A stretch of DNA of 64,000 nucleotides, taken from positions 310,001-374,000 of the forward strand of contig NZ_JALDAY010000012.1 of assembly GCF_022698165.1 (NCBI RefSeq). Reading direction: 5' to 3'. This stretch comes from Streptomyces cylindrosporus. GTDB lineage: Bacteria > Actinomycetota > Actinomycetes > Streptomycetales > Streptomycetaceae. Positions within the stretch are counted from its first letter, which is position 1; each line of letters starts with the position of its first letter. The notes under the pieces were generated by a model that worked only from the letters and a program-made list of their open reading frames with translations, was not told the DNA's origin and searched no databases. The position numbers were made by a program, and so were the translations under genes. Below, in pieces: positions 42,191-50,741 of this stretch.

Positions 42191-42850
42191 GTGACCTTCA
42201 GATGCGAAGCACCGCTGCTACAGGGCCGGTTGGTGCGACTCGAACCCCTGACGCACCGGCACGAGGCCGACCTCGCGGTCGCCGCGGAGGAGAACCGGGG
42301 CACGTACGCGTTCACGTGGGTGCCGAGAGCGGATGAGGTCGGCGAGTACGTCGACGCGCAGCTCGCCCGCGCCGCGACGGGTCGCCTGCTGCCGTACGCC
42401 CAGGTGTCCAACGCGACGGGGCGGGCCGTGGGGGCGACGTCGTACTGGGAGCCGCGGTGTTGGCTGGCCGAGGATCGGTTGGACGCCGTCGAGGTGGGCT
42501 TCACCTGGCTCGGGGCGACGGCTCAGGGCACGGGTATCAACGCCGAGGCCAAGCTGCTCCTCTTCCGGCACGCCTTCGAGGTGTGGGGCGTGTCGAGGGT
42601 CGACCTCAAGACCGACGCCCGCAACGAACGTTCCCGCGCGGCGATCCAGAGCGTCGGCGCGCGCTTCGAGGGCGTGCTGAGGAAGTGGTCGCGGTCTTGG
42701 GCGCCGGGGGAGGACGGGCGGTTGCGTGACTCGGCGATCTTCTCCGTTACGGCGGAGGAGTGGCCTGAGTGCCGGGGGCGGTTGGAGGAGCGGGTGGAAC
42801 GGTTCGTTGCGCGGCGCCGGTCACTCGTGGAGGTCGGCGAGGAAGGCTGA
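42191..42850 (+). CDS. GNAT family N-acetyltransferase (RimJ/RimL-like)
   Basis: A 219-residue acetyl-CoA-dependent acetyltransferase. RLVRLEPLTHRHEADL starts the domain; the acetyl-CoA loop is ATAQGTGINAEAKLLL (Q-G-T-G), followed by RVDLKTDARNERSRAAIQSVGARFEG, typical of RimJ/RimL-like enzymes. Acceptor unknown. GTG start 42191. Divergent from the EACC1 gene (102 bp between) and its 3' end overlaps the DUF397 gene by 30 bp, tail to tail. Confidence 0.88.
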   Translation: MTFRCEAPLLQGRLVRLEPLTHRHEADLAVAAEENRGTYAFTWVPRADEVGEYVDAQLARAATGRLLPYAQVSNATGRAVGATSYWEPRCWLAEDRLDAVEVGFTWLGATAQGTGINAEAKLLLFRHAFEVWGVSRVDLKTDARNERSRAAIQSVGARFEGVLRKWSRSWAPGEDGRLRDSAIFSVTAEEWPECRGRLEERVERFVARRRSLVEVGEEG

Positions 42851-43066
42851 CCAGGTGGTGGGGGAGATGGTGAGGTGGGGGGCGGCTGGGGTCTTGGAGT
42901 CGCGGATGTGGATGGCGGGGGAGGGGGCGGAGGGGGTTGCGACCTCGACGCAATCGCCGCCGGTGTTGTCGCTGTGGCTGCTTCGGCGCCAGGAGAGGGC
43001 GACTTCCAGGCATTCGCCGCCGGAGCTGTCGCTGTAGCTGCTCTTGAACCACGCCAGTTCAGTCAT
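42821..43066 (-). CDS. DUF397 small protein with duplicated signature
   Basis: An 81-residue acidic protein. The DUF397 motif occurs twice in tandem: WFKSSYSDSSGGECLEVA and WRRSSHSDNTGGDCVEVA, followed by one HIRDSKTPAAPHLTISPTTW tail. DUF397 proteins pair with XRE regulators and RsbW-like ATPases in Streptomyces development and secondary-metabolism loci of the WhiJ/AbaA type. ATG overlaps the stop of the XRE gene by 4 bp, so the two are coupled. It probably modulates that regulator (inference from family context). Confidence 0.9.
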   Translation of the reverse strand: MTELAWFKSSYSDSSGGECLEVALSWRRSSHSDNTGGDCVEVATPSAPSPAIHIRDSKTPAAPHLTISPTTWSAFLADLHE

Positions 43067-43881
43067 AGCTCACCTGCCAACTGCTCGATCAGGGCGATGG
43101 ATTCCTCCGGGCGGAGGGCCTGTCGACTGATCATCGCATAGCGACGGGCGAGGACTCCGACCTCGTCCGGCTGGGATACGAGCATGCTGTGGCCGTTGCC
43201 CTCCATGTAGACGAGGGTGGTCAGTTCCGGGGTCTCGAGCACCGTCAGGGGCCCTTGCAGTCCAGCGTGCCCTGTCGTGCTCGAAGGCATCACCTGGAGC
43301 ACAACGTTGGGCCGCTGGGCGCAGGCGAGGAGGTACTCGTACTGGGCCCGCATGACCTCGGGGCCGCCGACCCGGCACCGGAGTGCGGCTTCCTCGATGA
43401 CGATGTTGATGACGCAGATCGGCCTCCTGTCCAGCAGCGCCCTGCGCTCCATTCGTGCCGAGACGAGTTGCTCGACTTCGTCGTCCTCAAGCGGAGGGAA
43501 GGCGCAGCTCAGCAGCGCGTGGGCGTACTCCTTGGTCTGCAGCAGTCCGTGAATGACCTGCGGACAGTACGAGGACACGCTCAACGCCTCTTGCTCCAAC
43601 TGCACGAACCCCTGAAAGTGCTCCGGGTACCTCTCCAGCCGCAGATACTTCGCGGCGGCCAAAACAAGCCCCCCGGCCCCCAGCGCCTTCTCCGCAGCCT
43701 CGATGAACTCGTCCGTCGCCGGTTTCGCGCACGTCTCCACCGCGCTCACCGCCGCCCCCGAGTAGCCCATCACGTCACCCAACTCGTTCTGGGAACGCCC
43801 CTTCGCCGTGCGCAGCAACCGCAGCACCTCCGCGAAGTACTGCGCCGCAGGCGACGCCGCCTTCTTCTTCGGTTGCCCCAT
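43063..43881 (-). CDS. XRE family regulator with DUF5753 domain (WhiJ-like)
   Basis: A 272-residue regulator: N-terminal HTH (LLRTAKGRSQNELGDVM, SGAAVSAVE) and a C-terminal DUF5753 ligand/partner domain with SSYCPQVIHGLLQTKEYA and ARMERRALL. ATG 43881 (MGQPKKKAAS) is preferred to TTG 43899. Coupled to the DUF397 gene and divergent from an RsbW-like ATPase gene: the three-gene set is the WhiJ/AbaA arrangement. WhiJ-type proteins act as repressors of development or antibiotic genes; the target here is not known. Confidence 0.9.
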   Translation of the reverse strand: MGQPKKKAASPAAQYFAEVLRLLRTAKGRSQNELGDVMGYSGAAVSAVETCAKPATDEFIEAAEKALGAGGLVLAAAKYLRLERYPEHFQGFVQLEQEALSVSSYCPQVIHGLLQTKEYAHALLSCAFPPLEDDEVEQLVSARMERRALLDRRPICVINIVIEEAALRCRVGGPEVMRAQYEYLLACAQRPNVVLQVMPSSTTGHAGLQGPLTVLETPELTTLVYMEGNGHSMLVSQPDEVGVLARRYAMISRQALRPEESIALIEQLAGEL

Positions 43882-44002
43882 CGCGTACGACCCCCTCAAC
43901 GCACCTCAACCCCATTCAACGCACCCCCAACGTCACTCGCCGTACCCGATCGTCGAGGCGCGATCTCTATCGAAGTTAGCCACCAGGACCGACAGTCGTA
44001 AC

Positions 44003-44404
44003 GTGAACACGGAAAGTCACCTCCACACCTGGCGCCGCTCCTTCATGCCGGTCGTCGAGAACATCCCCGAGGCCCGGCTCGGTGCCCAACTCGTGCTGGC
44101 CTCCTGGTGCGTACCCGACGACGTCTCCGACACCGTCGCCCTGGTCCTCACTGAGCTCGCCACCAACGCCGTCCGCCACGGCTGCCGCCCCGCCCGCACC
44201 TTCACCGTCGCCCTCACCCACGACGGCCGTAAGACCATCGAGGTCGAGGTCTTCGACGGATCACCCCGCCACCCCGTCCTGAGGGGCTACGCCCCCGACG
44301 CAACCTCCGGCCGCGGCCTGCTCCTCGTGGCCGCGTTGTGCGAGGAATGGGGCGTCCGGGAGCGGGAGTTCGGGAAGTCGGTCTGGGCCCGGGTCGTCAG
44401 CTGA
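44003..44404 (+). CDS. RsbW-like ATP-binding regulatory kinase
   Basis: A 133-residue HATPase_c protein of the anti-sigma/RsbW class. N-box LVLTELATNAVRHGC, then FDGSPRHPV and the G-box ATSGRGLLLVAALC are visible. GTG start 44003 follows a divergent promoter region shared with the XRE gene. Together with the XRE and DUF397 genes it makes the abaA/whiJ-like locus; it may sequester a sigma or anti-sigma factor, which is unproven. Its last 118 bp overlap the 3' end of the convergent LysR gene. Confidence 0.88.
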   Translation: MNTESHLHTWRRSFMPVVENIPEARLGAQLVLASWCVPDDVSDTVALVLTELATNAVRHGCRPARTFTVALTHDGRKTIEVEVFDGSPRHPVLRGYAPDATSGRGLLLVAALCEEWGVREREFGKSVWARVVS

Positions 44405-45303
44405 TCCCGTACCGCCGCCAGCACCGCGTCCCCCTCCGCCCCCGCCCGCACCGCCGCGAAGACGTTACGAGACGGCGGTGAACCTTCCAACGGCACCACA
44501 GCCACCCGCCGCCCCGCGTACAACTCCCGTACCAGCCGCGGCACGAGAGCCACCCCCACCCCCGCCTCCACCAGCGCGGCCAACGCCGCCCAGTCGTTCA
44601 CCGCGTGCCGTACGTCCGGTGTGAACCCCGCCGCCGCGCACACCGACCGCGCCACCGCGCCGCAACAGCTCTCCGCCGCCCCCACGATCCACGTGTCCCG
44701 CGCCAACTCCCGCAGCGCCACCGGCCCTTGGCCCACCAGCCGGTGGCCGGCCGGTACCACCAGGTCCAGTACGTCCGTGAACAGGTCGACCCGCTCGTAC
44801 CGCCCGTCCGTGTGCGGCGGCGCCGCGGCGAAGTCCACCGCCACCGCCACGTCCACCTGACCGGCGTCGAGCGCGGTGAAGAGGTCCGGGGGTTCCGCCT
44901 CCAGCACGTCCACCCGCACCTTCGGGAGCCGCTCGGCCAGCCCCCGCAGCACGCCCGGCAACAACCCCAGGATGCCGCTGGAGAAGCAGCCGATCGTCAC
45001 CGAGCCGCGCCCGCTCTGCCCGTACGCCGCCAAGTCCGCGCGGGCCCGCTCCAGTTGGGCCGCGATGAGCTCGGCGTGGGCCAGCAGTACGCGGGCCTGA
45101 CCGGTGAGCCGTACGCCCCGGCCGTCCTTCTCCGTCAGCGGTACGCCCGTCTCGCGGGCCAGCGCGGCGATCTGCTGGGAGACCGCGGAGGGGGTCAGGT
45201 GCAGGGCCTCGGCGGTGCGGGCCAGACTGCCGCGGCGCTCCAGCTCGCGCAGGACGGTCAGGCGGCGTAGGTCGACAGTGAAGGGTTCGCTTACCTGTTC
45301 CAC
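44287..45303 (-). CDS. LysR family transcriptional regulator
   Basis: A 338-residue regulator: HTH ELERRGSLARTAEALHL-TPSAVSQQ, substrate domain from about 95 (SVTIGCFSSGILGLLP). GTG start 45303. The final roughly 40 residues (RAQTDFPNSRSRTPHSSHN onward) are antisense to the ATPase gene and look unlike LysR, so the gene has been extended by loss of an earlier stop or the overlap is recent. Divergent from an alpha/beta hydrolase gene 50 bp away, a likely target. Confidence 0.88.
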   Translation of the reverse strand: MEQVSEPFTVDLRRLTVLRELERRGSLARTAEALHLTPSAVSQQIAALARETGVPLTEKDGRGVRLTGQARVLLAHAELIAAQLERARADLAAYGQSGRGSVTIGCFSSGILGLLPGVLRGLAERLPKVRVDVLEAEPPDLFTALDAGQVDVAVAVDFAAAPPHTDGRYERVDLFTDVLDLVVPAGHRLVGQGPVALRELARDTWIVGAAESCCGAVARSVCAAAGFTPDVRHAVNDWAALAALVEAGVGVALVPRLVRELYAGRRVAVVPLEGSPPSRNVFAAVRAGAEGDAVLAAVRDQLTTRAQTDFPNSRSRTPHSSHNAATRSRPRPEVASGA

Positions 45304-45353
45304 CGTAAAAGATTAACTGGACGTGAGGTCAGGGGGCCGGAACGATCGGCGTC

Positions 45354-45959
45354 ATGACCTTCCTCATCCTCCACGGGTGGCAGAACCACCGGCCCAAGGA
45401 CCACTGGCAGCACTGGCTCGCCGACCGGCTCACGGAACTCGGCCACCACGTCCTCTACCCGCAGCTGCCCGACCCCGACGACCCCAGCCTGGAGGGCTGG
45501 CTCGGCGAACTCGACCGGTACCTGGGCGAACTGCGCGGCCCTGAGCGGGTCGTGGTCGCCCACAGCGCCTCCGCCCTGCTGTGGCTGCACGCCGTCGCGC
45601 GCGGGATGGTGGGGGCGGGGGCCGTGGACCGGGTGCTGCTGGTCGGACCGCCGTCCGCGTCCGTCCTGGCCCCGCACCCCGAGGTCGTCGAATTCACCCC
45701 GCCCGCCCTCGACTTCACCCTCCCCGCGCCCACCCGGCTGGTCGCCGGCGACGACGACCCGTACTGCCCGGAGGGCGCGCGCGTCGTCTACGGCGATCCG
45801 CTCGGCATCCCCACCGACCTCCTCCCGGGCGCAGGCCACCTCGACCTGAACGCGGGTTACGGCTCCTGGCCGTCCGTACTGGAGTGGTGCCTGGACCCGG
45901 CCGCCGAGTTCACGGTCCGTCCAACCGACCTGCCCCGCCCCGCAGTTCGGGAGTCGTGA
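45354..45959 (+). CDS. RBBP9/YdeN-type serine alpha/beta hydrolase
   Basis: A 201-residue small hydrolase: ILHGWQNHRPKDHWQHWL at the start, nucleophile region VVAHSASALLWLH (A-H-S-A-S), acid in VAGDDDPYCP and His in GAGHLDLNAGYG. These are the catalytic Ser, Asp and His of the family. Physiological substrate unknown. It overlaps the convergent MFS gene by 50 bp and is divergent from LysR, its probable regulator. Confidence 0.88.
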   Translation: MTFLILHGWQNHRPKDHWQHWLADRLTELGHHVLYPQLPDPDDPSLEGWLGELDRYLGELRGPERVVVAHSASALLWLHAVARGMVGAGAVDRVLLVGPPSASVLAPHPEVVEFTPPALDFTLPAPTRLVAGDDDPYCPEGARVVYGDPLGIPTDLLPGAGHLDLNAGYGSWPSVLEWCLDPAAEFTVRPTDLPRPAVRES

Positions 45960-47148
45960 CGCTCACGGCCGCGACCGCGAGCAGGCACATCAGGCCGCCC
46001 GAGATCAGCGCGGTCGTGCCCGAGGTCCAGCCGGCCAGGAGGCCGCCGCGGACGTTGCCGAGGCTGGGGCCCGCCTGCCCGACGATCGCCTCGGCCGCGG
46101 TGACCCGGCCGAGCAGGGCGTCCGGGGTGCGGGTCTGGACGATCGTGGAGCGGGAGACGACGGACGTGGCGTCGGCGGCCCCTGCCAGCACCAGCAGGGC
46201 CAGGCCGCTCCAGGGGTTGGTGGCGAGGCCGAAGAGGACGAGCGCGGCACCCCACGTACCCGCGCCGCAGAGCATGACCAGACCGGGGCGGGCGAGGCGG
46301 GTCAGCGGGCCGGACAGGGCCGTGGCCGTGATGCCGCCGAGGGCCATCGCGGACAGGAACAGGCCCAGGGTGCGCGGGTCGTCGCCGAAGCGTTCCGCGT
46401 TGACCAGGGGGTAGAGGCTGACCGGGAAGGAGAGGACCGTCGCGGCCAGGTCCGTGATCAGCGCGCCGCGCACCACCCGGTGGCCGGCCAGGAAGCGCAG
46501 GCCGTCAAGGACGCCGCGCAGGCCTGCCCGCGACGGCTCGCCCTGCGGCGGCAGCGCGGGCAGGCCGAAGGCGCCGTAGAAGGCGAGACCGAAGCTCGCG
46601 GCGTCCAGCAGGTAGCAGACGCCGATGCCGTAGCGGGCGAGCAGGACGCCCGCCAGCGCCGGGCCGAGGAACATCATCGCCTGGGCGGCGACATGGTTGA
46701 GGGCGAGGCCCGCGCCGACCTGGTCCTTGGGCAGCAGCCGCGGCACGAAGACACCGGCCGCGGGGGCGCCGAGCGCGCCGAAGGCGGACTGGACGGCCAC
46801 GAGGCCGAGTACGGCGCCCACCGGGACGTGCCCGGTGAACCCCTGCACGGCCAGCAGCACGGAACAGACCGCCTGCCCGACCGTGGCCGCCAGAAAGACC
46901 CTTCGCCGGTCGGCCCGGTCCACCCAGGCCCCCGCGAACAGCCCGAACACCACCAACGGCAGGGCCTGCGCCAGCCCCACGGCCCCGGTCCACGCCGTAC
47001 TGCGGGTCATGTCCCAGACCTGGTACATGACCGTCACCATGGTCATGAACCCACCCAGCACCGACACGGTCCGCCCCACGAGCAACCGCCGAAAGACCGG
47101 CGAGCTGCGCAGCGGCCGAACGTCGAGAAACGTACGGCTGAGACTCAT
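45910..47148 (-). CDS. MFS transporter
   Basis: A 412-residue protein with about 12 TM helices. The MFS motif A region is GAWVDRADRRRVF between helices 2 and 3. Proton-antiport drug or metabolite efflux of the enterobactin-exporter-like (EntS/DUF894) subfamily seems likely. It ends 50 bp inside the convergent hydrolase gene. Start ATG 47148 (MSLSRTFLDVRPLRSS). Confidence 0.9.
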   Translation of the reverse strand: MSLSRTFLDVRPLRSSPVFRRLLVGRTVSVLGGFMTMVTVMYQVWDMTRSTAWTGAVGLAQALPLVVFGLFAGAWVDRADRRRVFLAATVGQAVCSVLLAVQGFTGHVPVGAVLGLVAVQSAFGALGAPAAGVFVPRLLPKDQVGAGLALNHVAAQAMMFLGPALAGVLLARYGIGVCYLLDAASFGLAFYGAFGLPALPPQGEPSRAGLRGVLDGLRFLAGHRVVRGALITDLAATVLSFPVSLYPLVNAERFGDDPRTLGLFLSAMALGGITATALSGPLTRLARPGLVMLCGAGTWGAALVLFGLATNPWSGLALLVLAGAADATSVVSRSTIVQTRTPDALLGRVTAAEAIVGQAGPSLGNVRGGLLAGWTSGTTALISGGLMCLLAVAAVSVTTPELRGGAGRLDGP

Positions 47149-47232
47149 GAGGGCAGAGGGAGCAGCACAGACATGCCGGGGACGCTATAAGGCGCACCAA
47201 TCGCCGGGCGACTCATTTAGTGACGCTGATGG

Positions 47233-47275
47233 CCGCGCCCCTTCAGGGGCGCGGGGAACTGCGCGACCAGCCCCC
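47233..47275. repeat. Dispersed Streptomyces intergenic palindromic element
   Basis: CCGCGCCCC-TTCA-GGGGCGCGG stem-loop at 47233-47254, then GGAACTGCGCGACCAGCC. This exact kind of sequence (GGGGCGCGGGGAACTGCGCGA) recurs in many Streptomyces intergenic regions, as I recall it; a copy count here was not possible. It lies downstream of the minus-strand isomerase gene and could terminate it. Confidence 0.65.
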
Positions 47276-47308
47276 ACGCCGCCGCAGACGACCAACTACC
47301 CGACAGGC

Positions 47309-48109
47309 CTACGCACAGTCATTCAGCAACCGCCCCAAATGCTCCCTCCCGGCGGCCAGTTGATCCGCAAGCGGCGCAGCCTCCTCGTACCACCGCTTCT
47401 CGTACTCCCAGCACAGCCACCCGTCCCACCCGTGCCGCGAGAGCACGTCCACCACGTCGGTGAGCGGCAGCACCCCCGCCCCGAGACCCAACGGCGTCGT
47501 GTCCTCCGCCGACGCGATGTCCTTGACCTGGACGTACCCCAGGTATGGCGACAGCGCGGCGAAGCTCTCCGCCGGCTGCTCGCCGCCGAGCCACGTGTGC
47601 ATGACGTCCCACAGCGCACCGACGTGCCGGTGCCCGACCCGCCCGAGGACACGGATAGCGTCCGCGCCGGTGCGATGCGAGTCGTGGGTTTCGAGGAGGA
47701 TGCGTACGCCGAGGTCGGCGGCGTACTCCGCGGCCGTGCCCAGCCGCCGCGCGGCCGTCGCGTCGGCACGCTCGCGGCTCTGCTCGTGGCCGCCGCCCGG
47801 GAAGACCCGGATGTAGGGGGCGCCGAGGTCGCGGGCGAGGTCGAGCAGCTCGCGCATCTCGTCGATCACCGGGCCGTCGTCGCCGGGCGCGGCCACCCGG
47901 GCGTACCCGGCGAGGCCCAGCACCTCGATGCCGCCGGCCTTGAACTCGGCGGCCACGTCGGCCCGTTCGGTGAGGCCGATGCCGGGGTGGACCGGTTCCT
48001 CCGGGTGTGCGCGCAGCTCGACGCCGTGGTAGCCGTGGGTGGCCGCGAGCCGGATCACGTCCGGGATGGGCAGGCCGGGGACGCCGAGGGTGGAGAACGC
48101 CAGTCTCAT
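47309..48109 (-). CDS. Sugar phosphate isomerase/epimerase (AP endonuclease 2 fold)
   Basis: A 266-residue TIM-barrel protein with VELRAHPEEPVHPGIG near the N-terminus, ILLETHDSHRTGADA with its metal-ligand Glu, GALWDVMHTWLGGE, YVQVKDI and CWEYEKRWYEEA at the end. This is the xylose-isomerase-like fold with divalent metal; substrate unknown. ATG 48109 fits the family start (MRLAFSTLG). Same-strand neighbour MarR-GNAT lies 11 bp upstream, so they may be cotranscribed. Confidence 0.85.
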   Translation of the reverse strand: MRLAFSTLGVPGLPIPDVIRLAATHGYHGVELRAHPEEPVHPGIGLTERADVAAEFKAGGIEVLGLAGYARVAAPGDDGPVIDEMRELLDLARDLGAPYIRVFPGGGHEQSRERADATAARRLGTAAEYAADLGVRILLETHDSHRTGADAIRVLGRVGHRHVGALWDVMHTWLGGEQPAESFAALSPYLGYVQVKDIASAEDTTPLGLGAGVLPLTDVVDVLSRHGWDGWLCWEYEKRWYEEAAPLADQLAAGREHLGRLLNDCA

Positions 48110-48120
48110 GACCCCTACTG

Positions 48121-49059
48121 TCACTCGGGTGCCCCGTGCAGGTCCAGTCGCCAGTCCTGGCCGTTCAGGTCCTTCCCGAAGGAGCGGTGGGGCTTCTCGG
48201 CGACCAGGACGAAACCGTGGCGCTGGTAGATGCGGCGGGCGGAGCTGAGGACGTCGTTGGTCCACAGGACCAGGTCGCGGTAGCCGACGTCACGGGCGAA
48301 GTCGATGACCGCCCGCACCAGCCGGTCGCCGATGCCGAGCCCGCGCGCCTCCGGCTCGGCCAGCAGCAGCCGCAGCCGCGCGGTGGCGGGAGCGTCGTCC
48401 CGTACGCACATCACGCTCCCCACCGGCCGGCCGTCCAGCTCGGCGATCCACACCCGCTCCAGATGCGGGTCGTGGTCCTCGGCGAAGTCGGCGACGATCC
48501 GGGCGACGAGCCCCTCGTAGTCGGCGTTCCAGCCGTACTCTGCGGCGTACAGCGCGGCGTTGCGGGACACGATCCACCCCAGGTCACCGGGGCCGGGCTC
48601 GCGCAGCAGCACGTCCTCGCGGCGCGGCGGGCGCCCGTCGGACAGCAGCTCGCGCACCGTCGACATCGCCTCGGTCAGGCGGGAGCGCTCGGCGGAGGGG
48701 ACGGTGGCGAGCAGCGCGCCGACGGACTCGTTGGCCCGCTCGGCGAGCAGGGCGGCGGTTTCGCGGCCGTGGGCGGTGAGCGTGATGCGGATGCGGCGCG
48801 GGTCGCGGCGGGAGGGGGTGCGCTCGATCAGGCCGTCCTTCTCGAACTTGTTCAGGATGCGGCTCAAGTAACCGGCGTCCAGGGAGAGTTCGCTGCGCAG
48901 ATCGGCCGCGTCCGTACGGGGGGAGTGCGCGAGTTCGTACAGGACGCGGGACTCGGTGAGGGTGTACGGGGCGTACAGGTGGCGGCTGTAGTCGAGGGCG
49001 CCGATGACGTTCGTATAGAAACGGTTGAAGGCGCGGACGTCCTGGACAGTCATGGTCAT
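48121..49059 (-). CDS. Bifunctional MarR regulator / GNAT acetyltransferase
   Basis: A 312-residue fusion: MarR winged-helix (1-140) with YELAHSPRTDAADLRSEL and YLSRILNKFEKDGLI, then a GNAT domain (about 150-310) with acetyl-CoA loop EPEARGLGIGDRLVRA. This fusion is known in actinobacteria and others; the acetylation target is unknown. Possible starts at 49059 and 49053. The next gene on the opposite strand starts about 135 bp away. Confidence 0.88.
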   Translation of the reverse strand: MTMTVQDVRAFNRFYTNVIGALDYSRHLYAPYTLTESRVLYELAHSPRTDAADLRSELSLDAGYLSRILNKFEKDGLIERTPSRRDPRRIRITLTAHGRETAALLAERANESVGALLATVPSAERSRLTEAMSTVRELLSDGRPPRREDVLLREPGPGDLGWIVSRNAALYAAEYGWNADYEGLVARIVADFAEDHDPHLERVWIAELDGRPVGSVMCVRDDAPATARLRLLLAEPEARGLGIGDRLVRAVIDFARDVGYRDLVLWTNDVLSSARRIYQRHGFVLVAEKPHRSFGKDLNGQDWRLDLHGAPE

Positions 49060-49194
49060 CGACCCCCGGATAGTTGACTCAGTCAGAGATATCGATGGGT
49101 CGACTGTAGGACGCCCACGCCCTGGGCGCCAGCCTTCATTCGGTGCGGAGAAAACCCGGTGCGCCGACGATCACCCGTCCCCCACACTGACCCG

Positions 49195-49785
49195 ATGACC
49201 GACCTCGACGCCGCAGCGGACCTGCGCCGCTACCTCCAGGACGCCCGGGACTGCCTGCTCCAGAAGCTCGACGGGCTTTCGGAGTACGACGTCCGGCGGC
49301 CCATGACGCCGACCGGTACCAATCTCCTCGGCCTGGTCAAGCACCTCACCGGGGCGGAGGCGGTCTACTTCGGCGAGACCTTCGGGCGGCCCTTCGACGG
49401 AGGCCCGCCGCTGTGGGTCACGGGTGCCGCCGAACCCAACGCCGACCTGTGGGCCACCCCCGACGAGACGCGCGAGCACATCGTCGGCGAGTACCGGCGC
49501 TCATGGGCCCACTCGGACGAGACGATCGCCGCGCTGCCGCTGGACGCGGTCGGCCGCGTCCCCTGGCCGCCGTACCCCGAACTCACCCTCCACCGCATCC
49601 TGGTCCACATGATCGGCGAGACCCACCGCCACACCGGCCAGGCCGACATCGTGCGCGAACTCGTCGACGGGGCGGCGGGGCTGCGCGGCCCGGGCGACAA
49701 CCTGCCATCCGGGGACGCGGATTGGTGGGCCGAGCACCGGGAGCGGGTGGAGCGGGCGGCGAGGAAAGCGGCCGAGAGCGCGTGA
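49195..49785 (+). CDS. DinB family protein
   Basis: A 196-residue DinB/DUF664 four-helix-bundle protein. Candidate metal/thiol-site His residues: H in LLGLVKHLTGAE and the pair in LVHMIGETHRHTGQADIV. C-terminal ADWWAEHRERVE is usual for the actinobacterial set. Members include mycothiol-dependent S-transferases; activity here is unproven. ATG 49195 is chosen over an upstream in-frame GTG at 49159 that lacks a ribosome site. Convergent with the SCO6745 family gene. Confidence 0.85.
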   Translation: MTDLDAAADLRRYLQDARDCLLQKLDGLSEYDVRRPMTPTGTNLLGLVKHLTGAEAVYFGETFGRPFDGGPPLWVTGAAEPNADLWATPDETREHIVGEYRRSWAHSDETIAALPLDAVGRVPWPPYPELTLHRILVHMIGETHRHTGQADIVRELVDGAAGLRGPGDNLPSGDADWWAEHRERVERAARKAAESA

Positions 49786-49798
49786 AGAGGGCTGCGCG

Positions 49799-50650
49799 TC
49801 ACTGCGAACCCGTGGCCACCAGCGCCGCGGTGATGGGTTCCAGCTCGGTGATCAGTTCGTCGAGCTCGGCGGGGGACAGGGCCTCGTAGGGCGCGACGGC
49901 GAGTTCGTCGGTGAGGGTCTCGATGCGTTGCTTGGTCGCGCGGCCGGCGTCGGTGAAGTGGCCGTCGGCGTCGACGAGTCCGCGTTCGCGCAGGCCGTCC
50001 ATGACCGCGGCCAGGCGCTTCTTCGGCAGGTGATGGATGCGTCCGAACGACTCCGCGGGGTGGATGCCCTGGTCCAGGGCGGAGAGCACGTGAGCCTCCG
50101 TGCCGCCGATGCGGGCGCCGACGAGAGCGGCGATGTGCCCGTCACCGCGGTGCTCACGCAGCATGGTCGCGGAGTGCCACAGCCGGGCGACCGGGTCGGC
50201 CGGCACGGGCAGGGTGCGCATGCCGGCGTACATCACCCGGCCCTCGGTGGGCGCGCTGGTCGCGGCCTTGGTGGTCAGGTCCGCGGCGCGCACCAGGCCC
50301 GGGGAGCCGGCCAGTTCGGCGCCGAGGATGCGCCGCAGGGAGGCCGCGCTGCCCCGCTCCCGGGCGGCGAGGGAGGCCTCGGGCGGGATCGTCTCCCACG
50401 CGCTGGGGATGTGCCGTGCGGCTTCCCCCTCGGCGAAGTTGTAGAAGGCCGCGTGCACGACCTCGGCCGGCACCCGTCCCAGCGGTGCGGCCCGGCTGGC
50501 GAAGTAGCCGTCCCAGTAGGTGCGGTGGCCGAGGGCGGCCATTTCCTCGTTGCACTCCTCGGCCATGAAAGTGACCAGGCAGACCGGCTCCAGGAGCTCG
50601 AACATACGCCGGGCGACGTGAGTCGTCGGTTGCAGGCGCGTCATACCCAT
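49799..50650 (-). CDS. SCO6745 family protein
   Basis: A 283-residue actinobacterial protein of unknown function that I recognise as the SCO6745 family: MFELLEPVCLVTFMAEE, MAALGHRTYWDGYFASRAAPLG near the N-terminus and HHLPKKRLAAVMDGLRERGL toward the C-terminus, which is HTH-like. No signal peptide or TM segment. AGGGAGA precedes ATG 50650. The C-terminal winged-helix-like part suggests DNA or protein binding (weak inference). It lies between DinB and LacI genes. Confidence 0.8.
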   Translation of the reverse strand: MGMTRLQPTTHVARRMFELLEPVCLVTFMAEECNEEMAALGHRTYWDGYFASRAAPLGRVPAEVVHAAFYNFAEGEAARHIPSAWETIPPEASLAARERGSAASLRRILGAELAGSPGLVRAADLTTKAATSAPTEGRVMYAGMRTLPVPADPVARLWHSATMLREHRGDGHIAALVGARIGGTEAHVLSALDQGIHPAESFGRIHHLPKKRLAAVMDGLRERGLVDADGHFTDAGRATKQRIETLTDELAVAPYEALSPAELDELITELEPITAALVATGSQ

Positions 50651-50741
50651 CAGCTTCTCCCTCTGTTCGGATGCGCCGACTTGGACCGCCCGGCACACCG
50701 AAACTCATCGGCGCCCACCATCAGCCGACGACAGGAACGTC

